A stretch of 27,305 nt of DNA from a virus. Position 1 is the first letter of the stretch; every line of letters starts with the position of its first letter. Positions 14,701 to 27,206 of the stretch are shown in pieces. Made by a program: the position numbers and the translations under genes. The notes under the pieces were generated by a model. That model saw only the letters and a list, made by a program, of their open reading frames with translations. It had not been told where the DNA came from and made no database searches. The stretch spans positions 1 to 27,305 of IMG/VR virus record IMGVR_UViG_3300021961_000502. The stretch is one strand, 5' to 3'.

Positions 14701-16973
14701 TGTTTGGGTTTTCTACAAAATGATACTGTCACATAGCGCTCACCCTTGGACACTGGTCGGGCGCCATGCATGTGTGTTACTTGAGATGGATGTATAGATA
14801 TGTGTCCAGTCTTTCCTTTATGTAATTCCTTCTGCCTGCTAAAGTAGGTGCCCCCTCCTTCGTATCCTTCGTTTAGCGCAAGCACACAAGAGATGTCCGC
14901 ATGATCGTGATGCAGACCCAGGTGACCCTGTACAGACTCTTCATATTTAATAATGAAGGTTTCTGTTTCCATTACGTCCCATCCCTTTCCTGTAAGTTGC
15001 CACAGGTGTATCGCAGCAGGGTATACATATTGCTTGAGTATTCTATCGTAGTACCACTGTAGCCCTACTTCTTTTATAAGCATATCCGTGGCTGGATAGT
15101 AATCGTGTCTGTCTTTCGTCCACTTGTTTGATTCATTTGCCTCTTTGATTACACGCTCACAGAACTCCTCGGTAAATAGCGGGAATGTAAACACATCTGG
15201 AATTGGTTCATCTACTATCAAATCAAACGCTTTTAGTTTAGCGCTGTATGTAACAAACCTCTCTACGAATTCATCGTATGGAATATTGCGTAAAAAGTCT
15301 TTAGTGTAATCATACACCTTGTGGCCTGTAGTTGGCTGGTCTTTCTGTCTAAACATGTGGTGGTTCTTTTTCAATGCTATGGCCCTTGTGTCTCTGGTTA
15401 TATAGCCAAGGTCACCACGTGGGTGCTCACAGAATGTAGCACTAACGAATTCGTCTATAGCAAATATGTAGTGATTAAAGTTTTGGTCAATCAACAGTTT
15501 ACAGCCCTCCCTTGTAAGTATGTACGAGTGAGTGCAGTATGTAAGTTTTGGTTTAACGTGATACTCAGATAGTTCTTCTGGTTCTTCAATGAAATTACAG
15601 GACAGATAAAACAAAGACCAATCGTAATCTGTCTCTAATAGTTTAGGGTCAAACTTAGCGATTACCTCGAAGTCGTCTTCTAATATTAGAATCTTCTCAT
15701 ACCCTTTATCGTATGCGTGATTCCATAACCTCCAGTGGCTTAGTGATGTGCCTGCTTCTCCTGGCATTACATTCCTGTTCCACCAGTCGTTGCTGTGTCC
15801 TTCTATTTTCCAGTGATTACAAACCTCATAGTGATCTGGCATGTTCTCACCCGTATGTCCGTTGGTACCATGGAATATAGTTACAGGACTGTTCATCCCA
15901 AACTCCTTAAACCTATCTCTCAACTCCTGCTCTTTCTCTGGGTGCAGGGTGATGATGTAGGTCATGTCTATATATGGATTCAAATCCTTATGGTCCTCGG
16001 CTTCTATTGTGTTGAACAAGTCATACCACTCCTTAGATACATTGCCCCAATCTTTTGATTCTATGTAGTTATGCACTGGACGCCAGTCATCTATGTTCTT
16101 GTTGAATCCAGAAAGGGTTTCCTCTAAACCTGCTATAGCATTTGCTAATGGCTTCACTTCATGTGCAAGCATCTCCAGCGCTGTTATACAATAGGTTTCA
16201 TTGTAGTCCGTGGGATAGTACCAAGTTTCCATTCGAGACAATAGGCTATAGAGGTTGGTGACCGAAAGGTTGCCGTGGTATATTACATTGTCTAATTTGC
16301 TTACCCTGTCTGCGAAGTATTTTTTATAGTACTCAACACCATATGAGGGGGTACAGATATGTAGTGTACCGTCTACCATTCCAGACTCTACATCGCTTAA
16401 CACTTTATCCAGACCTCTTTCGGCGTGTGAGGTGTATACGTATGAGTTCTTTTCTTTCTCTTGAACAGGTTCTATGAGAGACGTGTCTATTCCGTTTCCA
16501 ATAATATCCACCTTATCTGTGTGTACAACAGCGTTCTCTTGTATTAGAAAAACATCCTTATGCCACTTCGTCAAGCAAATAACCTTATCGGTCTCATTGT
16601 ATGTCCTTTGTATCTCCCCGTCGCTCATGCGCTCTCCCTTGTACCAGTAGTACGGAAGTTCGTTGTGTAACCAAAAGATTTTCTGTGTATCTGGCCCTAC
16701 GTTGTAGTACTTTAAATAGTGTAGGTACCCAACCCCAATCAACACATCTGGAGTCCCTGTCTCAGAGGCTACGCTGATTGGTGTGTAGTACACATCTCCT
16801 GCGCCGATATACTTGTCGTGTCTTCTGTTGACGTTACCAACTACATACACCTGGTGTCCAGATGTTGCGAATTGCTTTGACAGATTTATAATGCACTGTT
16901 CCGTGCCTCCTAATCCATCAGTGGTGGAGTCCCATGGCTTTGCATAGTATCCTGCGTGTAATACAATTTTCAT
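14697..16973 (-). CDS. Three-domain collagen-modifying enzyme: GT4-like + GT25-like + lysyl hydroxylase-like
   Basis: 758 residues. Residues about 1-330 resemble a GT4 glycosyltransferase: a Gly-rich start with GLGGTEQC at 20-27 and a C-terminal NETYCITALEMLA (258-270) resembling the ExxxxxxxE sugar-nucleotide motif. Residues about 335-555 look like GT25, the family of procollagen galactosyltransferases and LOS transferases, with GEAGTSLSHWRLW (405-417) and ILEDD (430-434). Residues about 585-755 are a 2OG/Fe(II) oxygenase: HHD at 688-690, the strand YEGGGTYF, distal H736 in THMHGARP and Arg746 in GERYVTVSF. The H736-to-R746 gap equals that recalled for human PLOD3 (H719-R729), and the local sequences look alike. 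The enzyme is therefore predicted to hydroxylate lysines and add sugars to them. It overlaps both neighbours by ATGA. The nearest viral parallel I know is mimivirus L230, a bifunctional lysyl hydroxylase/glucosyltransferase. Confidence 0.85.
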   Translation of the reverse strand: MKIVLHAGYYAKPWDSTTDGLGGTEQCIINLSKQFATSGHQVYVVGNVNRRHDKYIGAGDVYYTPISVASETGTPDVLIGVGYLHYLKYYNVGPDTQKIFWLHNELPYYWYKGERMSDGEIQRTYNETDKVICLTKWHKDVFLIQENAVVHTDKVDIIGNGIDTSLIEPVQEKEKNSYVYTSHAERGLDKVLSDVESGMVDGTLHICTPSYGVEYYKKYFADRVSKLDNVIYHGNLSVTNLYSLLSRMETWYYPTDYNETYCITALEMLAHEVKPLANAIAGLEETLSGFNKNIDDWRPVHNYIESKDWGNVSKEWYDLFNTIEAEDHKDLNPYIDMTYIITLHPEKEQELRDRFKEFGMNSPVTIFHGTNGHTGENMPDHYEVCNHWKIEGHSNDWWNRNVMPGEAGTSLSHWRLWNHAYDKGYEKILILEDDFEVIAKFDPKLLETDYDWSLFYLSCNFIEEPEELSEYHVKPKLTYCTHSYILTREGCKLLIDQNFNHYIFAIDEFVSATFCEHPRGDLGYITRDTRAIALKKNHHMFRQKDQPTTGHKVYDYTKDFLRNIPYDEFVERFVTYSAKLKAFDLIVDEPIPDVFTFPLFTEEFCERVIKEANESNKWTKDRHDYYPATDMLIKEVGLQWYYDRILKQYVYPAAIHLWQLTGKGWDVMETETFIIKYEESVQGHLGLHHDHADISCVLALNEGYEGGGTYFSRQKELHKGKTGHISIHPSQVTHMHGARPVSKGERYVTVSFCRKPKQ

Positions 16974-17524
16974 AGTTCTGTATTGAAAAAAAATGTTTGG
17001 AATAATCTACCGGTATGAAGGTTGTGACCGAAGTAGTCCATAGATGTATGGAACTGCTTTCCTTTATATAGTATCAACCTGTTGTATAGATTACCCACTC
17101 GGCTTACTAATTCCCATTTAGTAACATCTTGTGCATGATCATCCCAGGATCCGCTCGATGCGTTAGGCTGGGTAAGTCCTGTAGGTATGTGTTTGTAAAA
17201 TCCTGTGCCCCCAGATACAGGAGCATTGGGTGTGAGATACACAACACCAGCCCACTCTGTGCCGGTATCTGAATGTATCCAGGAACGATTCTTTGCAGTA
17301 GTAATTTGAAACGCTCCGTTATACCCGTCTGGCCAATACGTAATCTCACCATAGATAGGTGATAGTATTCTGGATATAGATTCTTTTACCTGTGTTGTTG
17401 AGAAACTTTTGGTTCGAGCACCAGGAAAATTACCCTCTACATCGAAGGATTGGCTCATAGCAAACTCTCTAACGCTGTCCACGTTATCGTAGAAGCCGTC
17501 TATAACGAAGGCATTAATGTCCAT
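16970..17524 (-). CDS. 2-oxoglutarate/Fe(II) oxygenase, DUF6445-like
   Basis: 184 residues. The N-terminus MDINAFVIDGFYDNVDSVR is the usual opening of this small oxygenase group. Ligands: HxD at H84-S-D86 (SWIHSDTG), distal His at H159 (KGKQFHTSMD), Arg at R173 (GRLFQTFFF). The segment VVYLTPNAPVSGGTGFY forms the expected core strands. The family (DUF6445, to my memory) is common in marine phages with unknown substrate. It is first of three coupled modification genes, starting 48 bases after the 64-residue gene; its TGA overlaps the ATG of the fusion enzyme. The cassette context suggests a fibre-hydroxylating role, but this is inference. Confidence 0.82.
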   Translation of the reverse strand: MDINAFVIDGFYDNVDSVREFAMSQSFDVEGNFPGARTKSFSTTQVKESISRILSPIYGEITYWPDGYNGAFQITTAKNRSWIHSDTGTEWAGVVYLTPNAPVSGGTGFYKHIPTGLTQPNASSGSWDDHAQDVTKWELVSRVGNLYNRLILYKGKQFHTSMDYFGHNLHTGRLFQTFFFNTEL

Positions 17525-17571
17525 TTAATGATACGTATTGAATTCAATTAGTACCACTAAAGATACATTAT

Positions 17572-17765
17572 CTAATCCGTCTTTGCAATTCTTGAGTAAA
17601 TTCTGTAGGTACCATTAACCAAAGTATCCACATGAGCAACAGCGCTGGAGCGGTCAGAGAATGTCTTTGCGTTAGAAGCATCGTCATCTCTCGCCCAAGT
17701 TCCATCATCCAAAAGGATGTCGCTGGTTACAATGTCTTGTATGTAATAACTCTCTGTCGTTGCCA

Positions 17766-17766
<1 letters not shown>
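17572..17766 (-). CDS. Small protein of unknown function downstream of the collagen-like gene
   Basis: 64 residues, start MATTESYYIQDIVTSDILLDD. The ATG at 17766 overlaps the collagen gene stop as TAATG; an open frame extends upstream to 17829 but that would overlap the fibre gene by 64 bases, so the coupled ATG is preferred. The protein is acidic, with a DGTWARDDDASNAKTF stretch and a C-terminal GTYRIYSRIAKTD. The spacing of hydrophobic residues suggests a small beta/alpha fold. It could be a fibre chaperone or fibre-associated virion protein; nothing in the sequence proves this. Confidence 0.65.
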
Positions 17767-22040
<4,274 letters not shown>

Positions 22041-22055
22041 TTGCTTAGTTTATTT

Positions 22056-22457
22056 TTATTGTACGATGTCTTGAACTACGTCAAACAATCCGTAAAACCA
22101 CGTGTCTACACTGCTGTCTGATATAAGCGTAGCCTGCAAGCCATACACATAAGTGCCTGCATCTACCTGCATGTCGGTGGCAGATATAGAAATACTAAGA
22201 GCACCTGCTGCGGTGCCCGTAATTGTTATGTCTGTACTTGGAATAACAATAGGCCCATTGTCATATTCTCTTACTTCCATTTTATAAGTATACAGCGTTA
22301 AGTCTATCGCTGTTCCATCAGTATCTTTTACTGTTGAGTTCAATGTAAAGGTATCCCCTCTGCGGCAGCAAATGTTTACTTGCGCTGCGCTGTTTAGGTC
22401 TACATTAGTGGGATTGCTACAACCGCAAGCCCCAGATCCACAAGATGAGCATCCCAT
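22056..22457 (-). CDS. Cys-rich-headed small beta protein, putative fibre anchor
   Basis: 133 residues. The N-terminus MGCSSCGSGACGCSNP has four cysteines in 13 residues. After NICCRRGDTF (two more Cys) comes a beta-sandwich-like domain with alternating strands (FTLNSTVKDTDGTAIDLTLY, YKMEVREYDNG, GTYVYGLQATLI, WFYGLFDVVQ), recalling the Ig-like domains of phage fibre or baseplate-upper proteins. It lies between the portal gene (3-base gap) and the collagen-like gene (15-base gap). A fibre anchor on the capsid or portal is a fair guess, and the cysteines may bind metal or form cross-links. Not recognised as a named family. Confidence 0.65.
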   Translation of the reverse strand: MGCSSCGSGACGCSNPTNVDLNSAAQVNICCRRGDTFTLNSTVKDTDGTAIDLTLYTYKMEVREYDNGPIVIPSTDITITGTAAGALSISISATDMQVDAGTYVYGLQATLISDSSVDTWFYGLFDVVQDIVQ

Positions 22458-22460
22458 TTT

Positions 22461-24893
22461 TTATGATATTGTTAGGTTAGTTACTATGTCTTGGTCAAGC
22501 GGTGGGCGTTGCCCTTGACGCTGTGCAATCAATTTACTTTGAGCCAAGGCTTGTTTGTCTATTCGTTGGTCTTTGCGTTTCTCTGATTCGGCGTCCGCCA
22601 TCATTTGATTACCGCTTTCTATTTGTTGCTCAACTACCCCGTACTCTCCCTTCATCTTCTCGATTTCAATCTTATACTGGTACTCAAGTTGAATCAACTG
22701 TGCTTTGACCTGTGCCTCTAATTGCATGCGCTGCGCTTCTATCTGCGCATCCATTTGTTTCTTCTGCATCTCCATCTGTGCCGCCATCTGAGTTTGCTGA
22801 GCATTTACCTCCGCTGTTACTTGTGCTTGCTGCTGGGCTTGTTCTTGCTGCTGCTTGATTCGTTTCTTTCTGCGAACAACCAAGAGTCTTTCAGCCTGCT
22901 CAACGTCTTTGATTTGACGAATGGCAATCGCATCTTCAAGATCAATTTCTCTTTGTCCAAGTGCAATCTGAATGTTTTGTTCAAGGTATTGTTTGTCTGT
23001 GTCGTTCATCTCCGTCACAACCATAACGCCAAAGTTGTACATGGACAGGTTGTCAAATGAACTTAGAACAGCCATGTTGGTATCACCAACAGCGTTCGTA
23101 TAAACTTTATAAAGAATACTCTCTGGCGGAATAACCTGTAGACAGCGTACAATATCATCACATACTTTTTTGTACAGAACCATAGCGGCATTCGTAATAT
23201 CGAATATCGCATTGTTACCTGCAGCCATCGCCATCTGATTCACGCCTACGAGTGCTTCTCCTTTTGGTGTAGAGCCATCCATCACCTCGTTGATACCTGT
23301 AGCATCCCTAATCATTCCGAGGTAGTGGTTGTATAGCGCTACCAGTTCTTGAATATTTCGGATACGGTTTCCGATTTCTCGAACAGGTGGGTTTTGGAAT
23401 CCTCCTTCTGGATTCTTACTGCGGTAATAGAACACACCAGTTTGTTCGTAGATGTCCTGGATTTCTAACGGCTGTAGTTCTCCACCACGTCCAAGTTGTA
23501 CATTCTCTAATCCCTCAATGTCAATGATGAGTCCATCTGGTTTTGCTTTCGCAATAGACTGTTGAAGTTTCAAGTGTGTGATCTGGAGCATGTCGGCAAA
23601 TCCGATAACAGAGGATACCATTGACTTAGGTATCATTCCACGGATGTTGGTTGCGACAATGCTGTACGATAAACGTGCACGTGAGATATCGTGTACGTTC
23701 TTAGGAATGTTCTTCTTAGGTCCGTAGTTGAAGATATGCTCTGTGCCTGTGATGTACGAACCACCATATACAGTTGCATTCTTCATGTACACCGCCTCTC
23801 TGTTGTATACAGATTGCTGAGGTGCATTGTACTCGTTACCCTTGTAATAGAAACCAATGTTACCGTATGCTGATTCTTTCTTCTCGTAGATGATGTCATC
23901 AACAGACATGTATTCAAAGTCCAGGATTTCAATCTTGTACTCGTCGTATCCTTGACGGTACCTGGTTCCTGGTCTGTCGTAAGTATACCCAGTAGTAGAG
24001 AATTGTGTAGGGTTATTGCCGTACTTGTTCATTACCGTCTTAGCAATCTCCTCATACTGCGTTTCAGTGAACTGGTCACCAGCAATACGCTTCAAGTCCA
24101 TAATTGTGATGTACTTAAAGTGTCCAGCGTAAGTGAGTTCTGTGAAGTTCGGATCATCCGTGTAGTTGTGGATAAACTTCTTTGGGTCTACATACTCTTC
24201 CTTGATTCCATAGTTAGGGTCGTTGCTTCGTTTAGCAACACCCATACCGAGGGTGGTCAAGTCTTCGACACAACGACGGTAGATAGATTGATTGAAGTCG
24301 TTCCACTTCAATGTCATCTCAGTAGCAATTTGTGCAGAGATTTCTGCGTCCGTCTTGATGTTTGTATCTAAGAATATCTCAGTCTCCTCTGGGGTCTCTG
24401 GAAGTTGTGATGGGTCTTGTTTTACATTAAGGCCAAGCGACTTAGCCTCTTCAATCATATCACGATTCTCAATACGCAATACTGTAGCATTCTTTTTCTT
24501 GTCCTTCTCTGATTTAGAGAGTGGGTCAATAGCCTCAATCTGTGGGTATGGTTCTTTTGAAAGAATCTTATTTACAACAATCTTTACAAACTTAGGAACG
24601 ATAGGCACTGGTGTGTAATCCAGAGTCAACAATGTTCCATCGCCGTTGTTGTTCTCGAGAGAGTTTAGTATTTGTCTATAGATTGATGTGTCCTGCGTTC
24701 CTTGTGCGTAATCTCTACAGCGCTCAAACTCGCCGTTTCTTCTCCCGTACAGAGAGTTCTGATAGTCACTACCAATCCATTGAGCAAACATAGCCTTCGC
24801 ATACGATAGGCCGTATTCGTTAGACATCTTCTCCTCTACTGGCGCCAATGGGTCCGGAAAGGATGATTGTCCATTTTTGTATTCGTTGTCCAT
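22461..24893 (-). CDS. Portal protein
   Basis: 810 residues from the ATG at 24893; a TTG two codons earlier is possible but less likely. The central region carries the typical portal features: a wing with YDEYKIEILDFEYMSVDDII, a stem-like helical part (VSSVIGFADMLQITHLKLQQ) and a clip/crown with RDATGINEVMDGSTPKGEAL, a segment common to portals of crAss-like and related phages. The C-terminus about 690-790 is a Gln-rich coiled coil (KKRIKQQQEQAQQQAQ, EAQRMQLEAQVKAQ), perhaps a barrel that reaches into the DNA. Large size (about 800) is normal for this lineage. It lies 35 bases after terL, with a TATATTTG box in the gap, and should form the dodecameric DNA entry ring. Confidence 0.85.
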   Translation of the reverse strand: MDNEYKNGQSSFPDPLAPVEEKMSNEYGLSYAKAMFAQWIGSDYQNSLYGRRNGEFERCRDYAQGTQDTSIYRQILNSLENNNGDGTLLTLDYTPVPIVPKFVKIVVNKILSKEPYPQIEAIDPLSKSEKDKKKNATVLRIENRDMIEEAKSLGLNVKQDPSQLPETPEETEIFLDTNIKTDAEISAQIATEMTLKWNDFNQSIYRRCVEDLTTLGMGVAKRSNDPNYGIKEEYVDPKKFIHNYTDDPNFTELTYAGHFKYITIMDLKRIAGDQFTETQYEEIAKTVMNKYGNNPTQFSTTGYTYDRPGTRYRQGYDEYKIEILDFEYMSVDDIIYEKKESAYGNIGFYYKGNEYNAPQQSVYNREAVYMKNATVYGGSYITGTEHIFNYGPKKNIPKNVHDISRARLSYSIVATNIRGMIPKSMVSSVIGFADMLQITHLKLQQSIAKAKPDGLIIDIEGLENVQLGRGGELQPLEIQDIYEQTGVFYYRSKNPEGGFQNPPVREIGNRIRNIQELVALYNHYLGMIRDATGINEVMDGSTPKGEALVGVNQMAMAAGNNAIFDITNAAMVLYKKVCDDIVRCLQVIPPESILYKVYTNAVGDTNMAVLSSFDNLSMYNFGVMVVTEMNDTDKQYLEQNIQIALGQREIDLEDAIAIRQIKDVEQAERLLVVRRKKRIKQQQEQAQQQAQVTAEVNAQQTQMAAQMEMQKKQMDAQIEAQRMQLEAQVKAQLIQLEYQYKIEIEKMKGEYGVVEQQIESGNQMMADAESEKRKDQRIDKQALAQSKLIAQRQGQRPPLDQDIVTNLTIS

Positions 24894-24913
24894 ACTCAAG
24901 ATTGCTACTACTG

Positions 24914-24921
24914 CAAATATA
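24914..24921 (-). promoter_or_regulatory. TATATTTG box (candidate promoter) for portal and fibre genes
   Basis: The minus strand holds TATATTTGCAGTA, a one-base variant of the 13-base sequence before the genes starting at 8115 and 14061. It sits in the gap between the terL stop and the portal start, about 20 bases before the ATG at 24893. No clear -33 TTG is visible. Confidence 0.5.
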
Positions 24922-24928
24922 CCTCTTA

Positions 24929-27028
24929 TTATCTTCGTATAATTATCTGACCTTTACGGAAGAATTGCTTGCCAGTGAAATCACTTTTTGGTTTCTCTGG
25001 CTTATGCCCCTGCGCTGCAAGAAGTGCTAATCCACTTGAAATTGAAAGGTCATATTTGGTACGATCGTCTATCTTAAAATTAATCCAATCCTCGAGGGTT
25101 CTTTCAAAGTACATCTTACCAAACTCAAGGGTCTCCTCGTTCAGCCCTACGTGTGCATGTATGTAAGATTCAATAGCCTGTGCATGTGCCTGGATAACGT
25201 CCTGTGAGTTTGATGGTATACCCTTAGTCTTTGTCTTACTTCCGTATGTTGAGGTAAGGTGAGCGGGTCTGTCTAACAAGAAGTGGTCGTAACCCCTTGA
25301 TTCAAAGTACCTTGCGATTCCATACTTGTTGTTCTCAATCAGTACAGGGTAACCATAGAACTTAGCAGCCATCAGTATGTCTTCATAAAATATTTTAGCC
25401 AACGGTGGACGTGACGCATACTCTGCCACAAACATATTAGAAGGGTGGGTCATGTTAAACTTATTAAAGAAGTGACATGCGCCCTTAGAACCACGCCCGT
25501 CTACAGTGGCGTCAATATCATAACTATCCACACCAGCACAGCCCAGCCAGTTGTTCTCTGGCTTGGTCTTGTTTCTTAAATCTACTGGGGGCATCCATGT
25601 TACTCTCCATCTCCCATTTGGATCTGGACTAAACACAACCTCGCTGTCTTGTACACCGTTTGCCCAATTGAAGTTCCCTACAACAACAGGTGATGGAAAC
25701 AGGTCTTGATTGTATTCTATCTGCTCGTATATCTTCTGGACGTTAAACAAAGAAGCCTTGGCGCTATCTCTAAATGCCTCAGCCTCAGTGAAGGGGAACT
25801 GTCTAATTACCTCATTGAGTTCGTAAGAATCTCCTGCCAGTCCTTTTCTTTCATTCTTCAAATAGGTCTTTGCACCTATGCTTATGTATTCGCCCTCAAG
25901 TCCTATTGTTGGTTTCTCTGGGTCGTCTACTACAGGCATACCATATATATCAAAGAATCCTTCTAATGCGTCATACGCTGGTATAAAGCATCCATACAAA
26001 CCTGTCTTTGTTCTGCCGTTTGCGTTTCTGTCATTAACATCGCTTGAGTAAAACATTTCCCGGTACTGAGTACCTCCTCGGTCCAGTGGATTTACTGTAC
26101 TACCTACCAATGCTTTACCTACAATCTTTCTACCTACCAGCAAACAAGTGCGCTGTATCCTCCAGGCTTCTCGTATATCATTACCTTTTTCCCATTTACC
26201 CGCCTCATCCAGATACAGGATGTGTAGTTTCTCACCATCATATGCGTTGTTCGTGGTGTTCTTCCAGTTAATAATTGTGTTAAGCGCCTCTCCTCTGGAA
26301 GAAGTTTTGTTCTTCTTGGTAATGCGTTTTGAAGGCTCTCTAAAAGCGAGTTCCATCCTGGGGTTAGTAGTACCATCTTGAATAGGTTTAAAGAAGAAAG
26401 GTAGCGACTTGTAAATAGGCACCACCTTCTTCATGAATATATTCTCCTGCGCATCTGATCCTGTCTTTGACATGATGCCCAGTAGTTTCTCCTTAACCTG
26501 TGTACCTTCGTTCACCAGGATAGCCGCAGACATATTCGTGTATCCAGATCGACGACACTTTACGTATATCTGCCCTATACAGCGTGGGTCTGCTATACAG
26601 GCTTCAAGGTGTACGAATAGTTCCCGCTGAAAGTCGAGGTAAGATGGGTATCCGATATCAATCTTACACCACTGTAGGAAAAAGTAGTGGTTTCCTGTGA
26701 TGTAGGTAGGTACCCCGTTGTTGTAGAACCATACTCCATTTCTTCTTCTTTTATATTCTTGACTGATGTATGGGGTGTGTTTCCTTCGGAATGCCTCTGG
26801 CATTTCCATCCACTCCTCCATAGAGCGTATCCTTCTGAGTTCTTGTGGTAGTTCCTCTCTCACCCAGCGTTGCTCTTCCTTGGGCTTGTCGTGGAACAGT
26901 ATGTCTTTCTTAGCGGGTTTCTTAGGGAACTGTATAGGTAAGTCAAAGTATAGACTGACGTCGCCTGATGTTTCGTCAGGGCATATATTGACTACTAATT
27001 CATCTTCTATTTGTATAAGTCCCGCCAT
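24929..27028 (-). CDS. terL: Terminase large subunit (DNA-packaging ATPase/nuclease)
   Basis: 699 residues. The adenine/N-terminal region has RRRNGVWFYNNGVPTYITG at 94-112 followed by HYFFLQW, a block I associate with crAss-like and marine Bacteroidetes phage terminases. The Walker A position reads KCRRSGYTN (about 157-165), unusual because the usual Lys after Gly is Tyr. Walker B is ILYLDEAGKW (D274, E275) and a motif III-type VGSTVN follows at about 308-313. The nuclease part has GVDSYD (D501, D504), LIENN (E565) and KYDLSIS (D660), which fits an RNase H-like metal site. The enzyme would drive DNA into the capsid through the portal encoded next. A small terminase gene is not visible and may lie to the right. 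Confidence 0.9.
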   Translation of the reverse strand: MAGLIQIEDELVVNICPDETSGDVSLYFDLPIQFPKKPAKKDILFHDKPKEEQRWVREELPQELRRIRSMEEWMEMPEAFRRKHTPYISQEYKRRRNGVWFYNNGVPTYITGNHYFFLQWCKIDIGYPSYLDFQRELFVHLEACIADPRCIGQIYVKCRRSGYTNMSAAILVNEGTQVKEKLLGIMSKTGSDAQENIFMKKVVPIYKSLPFFFKPIQDGTTNPRMELAFREPSKRITKKNKTSSRGEALNTIINWKNTTNNAYDGEKLHILYLDEAGKWEKGNDIREAWRIQRTCLLVGRKIVGKALVGSTVNPLDRGGTQYREMFYSSDVNDRNANGRTKTGLYGCFIPAYDALEGFFDIYGMPVVDDPEKPTIGLEGEYISIGAKTYLKNERKGLAGDSYELNEVIRQFPFTEAEAFRDSAKASLFNVQKIYEQIEYNQDLFPSPVVVGNFNWANGVQDSEVVFSPDPNGRWRVTWMPPVDLRNKTKPENNWLGCAGVDSYDIDATVDGRGSKGACHFFNKFNMTHPSNMFVAEYASRPPLAKIFYEDILMAAKFYGYPVLIENNKYGIARYFESRGYDHFLLDRPAHLTSTYGSKTKTKGIPSNSQDVIQAHAQAIESYIHAHVGLNEETLEFGKMYFERTLEDWINFKIDDRTKYDLSISSGLALLAAQGHKPEKPKSDFTGKQFFRKGQIIIRR

Positions 27029-27062
27029 TTTACTATCTTAACACTAAATTAACACCAGGACT

Positions 27063-27206
27063 ATGAAGAAACTATTTCTATTCGTAGTGGTGTGTACACT
27101 TACATCCTGCGCAAGTAGCGCAAGTACAGCGGGTCAAACCTGTGTCTTTGAAGACTGTGATATCGCCGCCGTACACTCACACACTACATACTGGGCTACG
27201 TACTAA
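27063..27206 (+). CDS. Short predicted lipoprotein
   Basis: 47 residues, starting MKKLFLFVVVCTLTSCASS. The hydrophobic segment ends with lipobox LTSC (Cys16), so it looks like a lipoprotein of the outer or inner membrane. The mature part is only 32 residues (ASSASTAGQTCVFEDC then DIAAVHSHTTYWATY) with two further Cys residues. It is transcribed away from terL, the two starts being 34 bases apart, and its stop TAATAA is followed by the edge region. Small lipoproteins of this kind in phages often relate to lysis (spanin outer subunits) or superinfection exclusion; the sequence does not decide between them. Confidence 0.6.
   Translation: MKKLFLFVVVCTLTSCASSASTAGQTCVFEDCDIAAVHSHTTYWATY

Noticed and set aside
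14080-17524. Enzymes for host LPS or DNA-base modification rather than fibre modification
   Set aside because: GT25 also includes LPS transferases and 2OG enzymes can act on DNA bases, so this is not excluded, but the PLOD-like domain fused to GT25 and the adjoining X-Lys-Gly fibre make protein modification the better reading.
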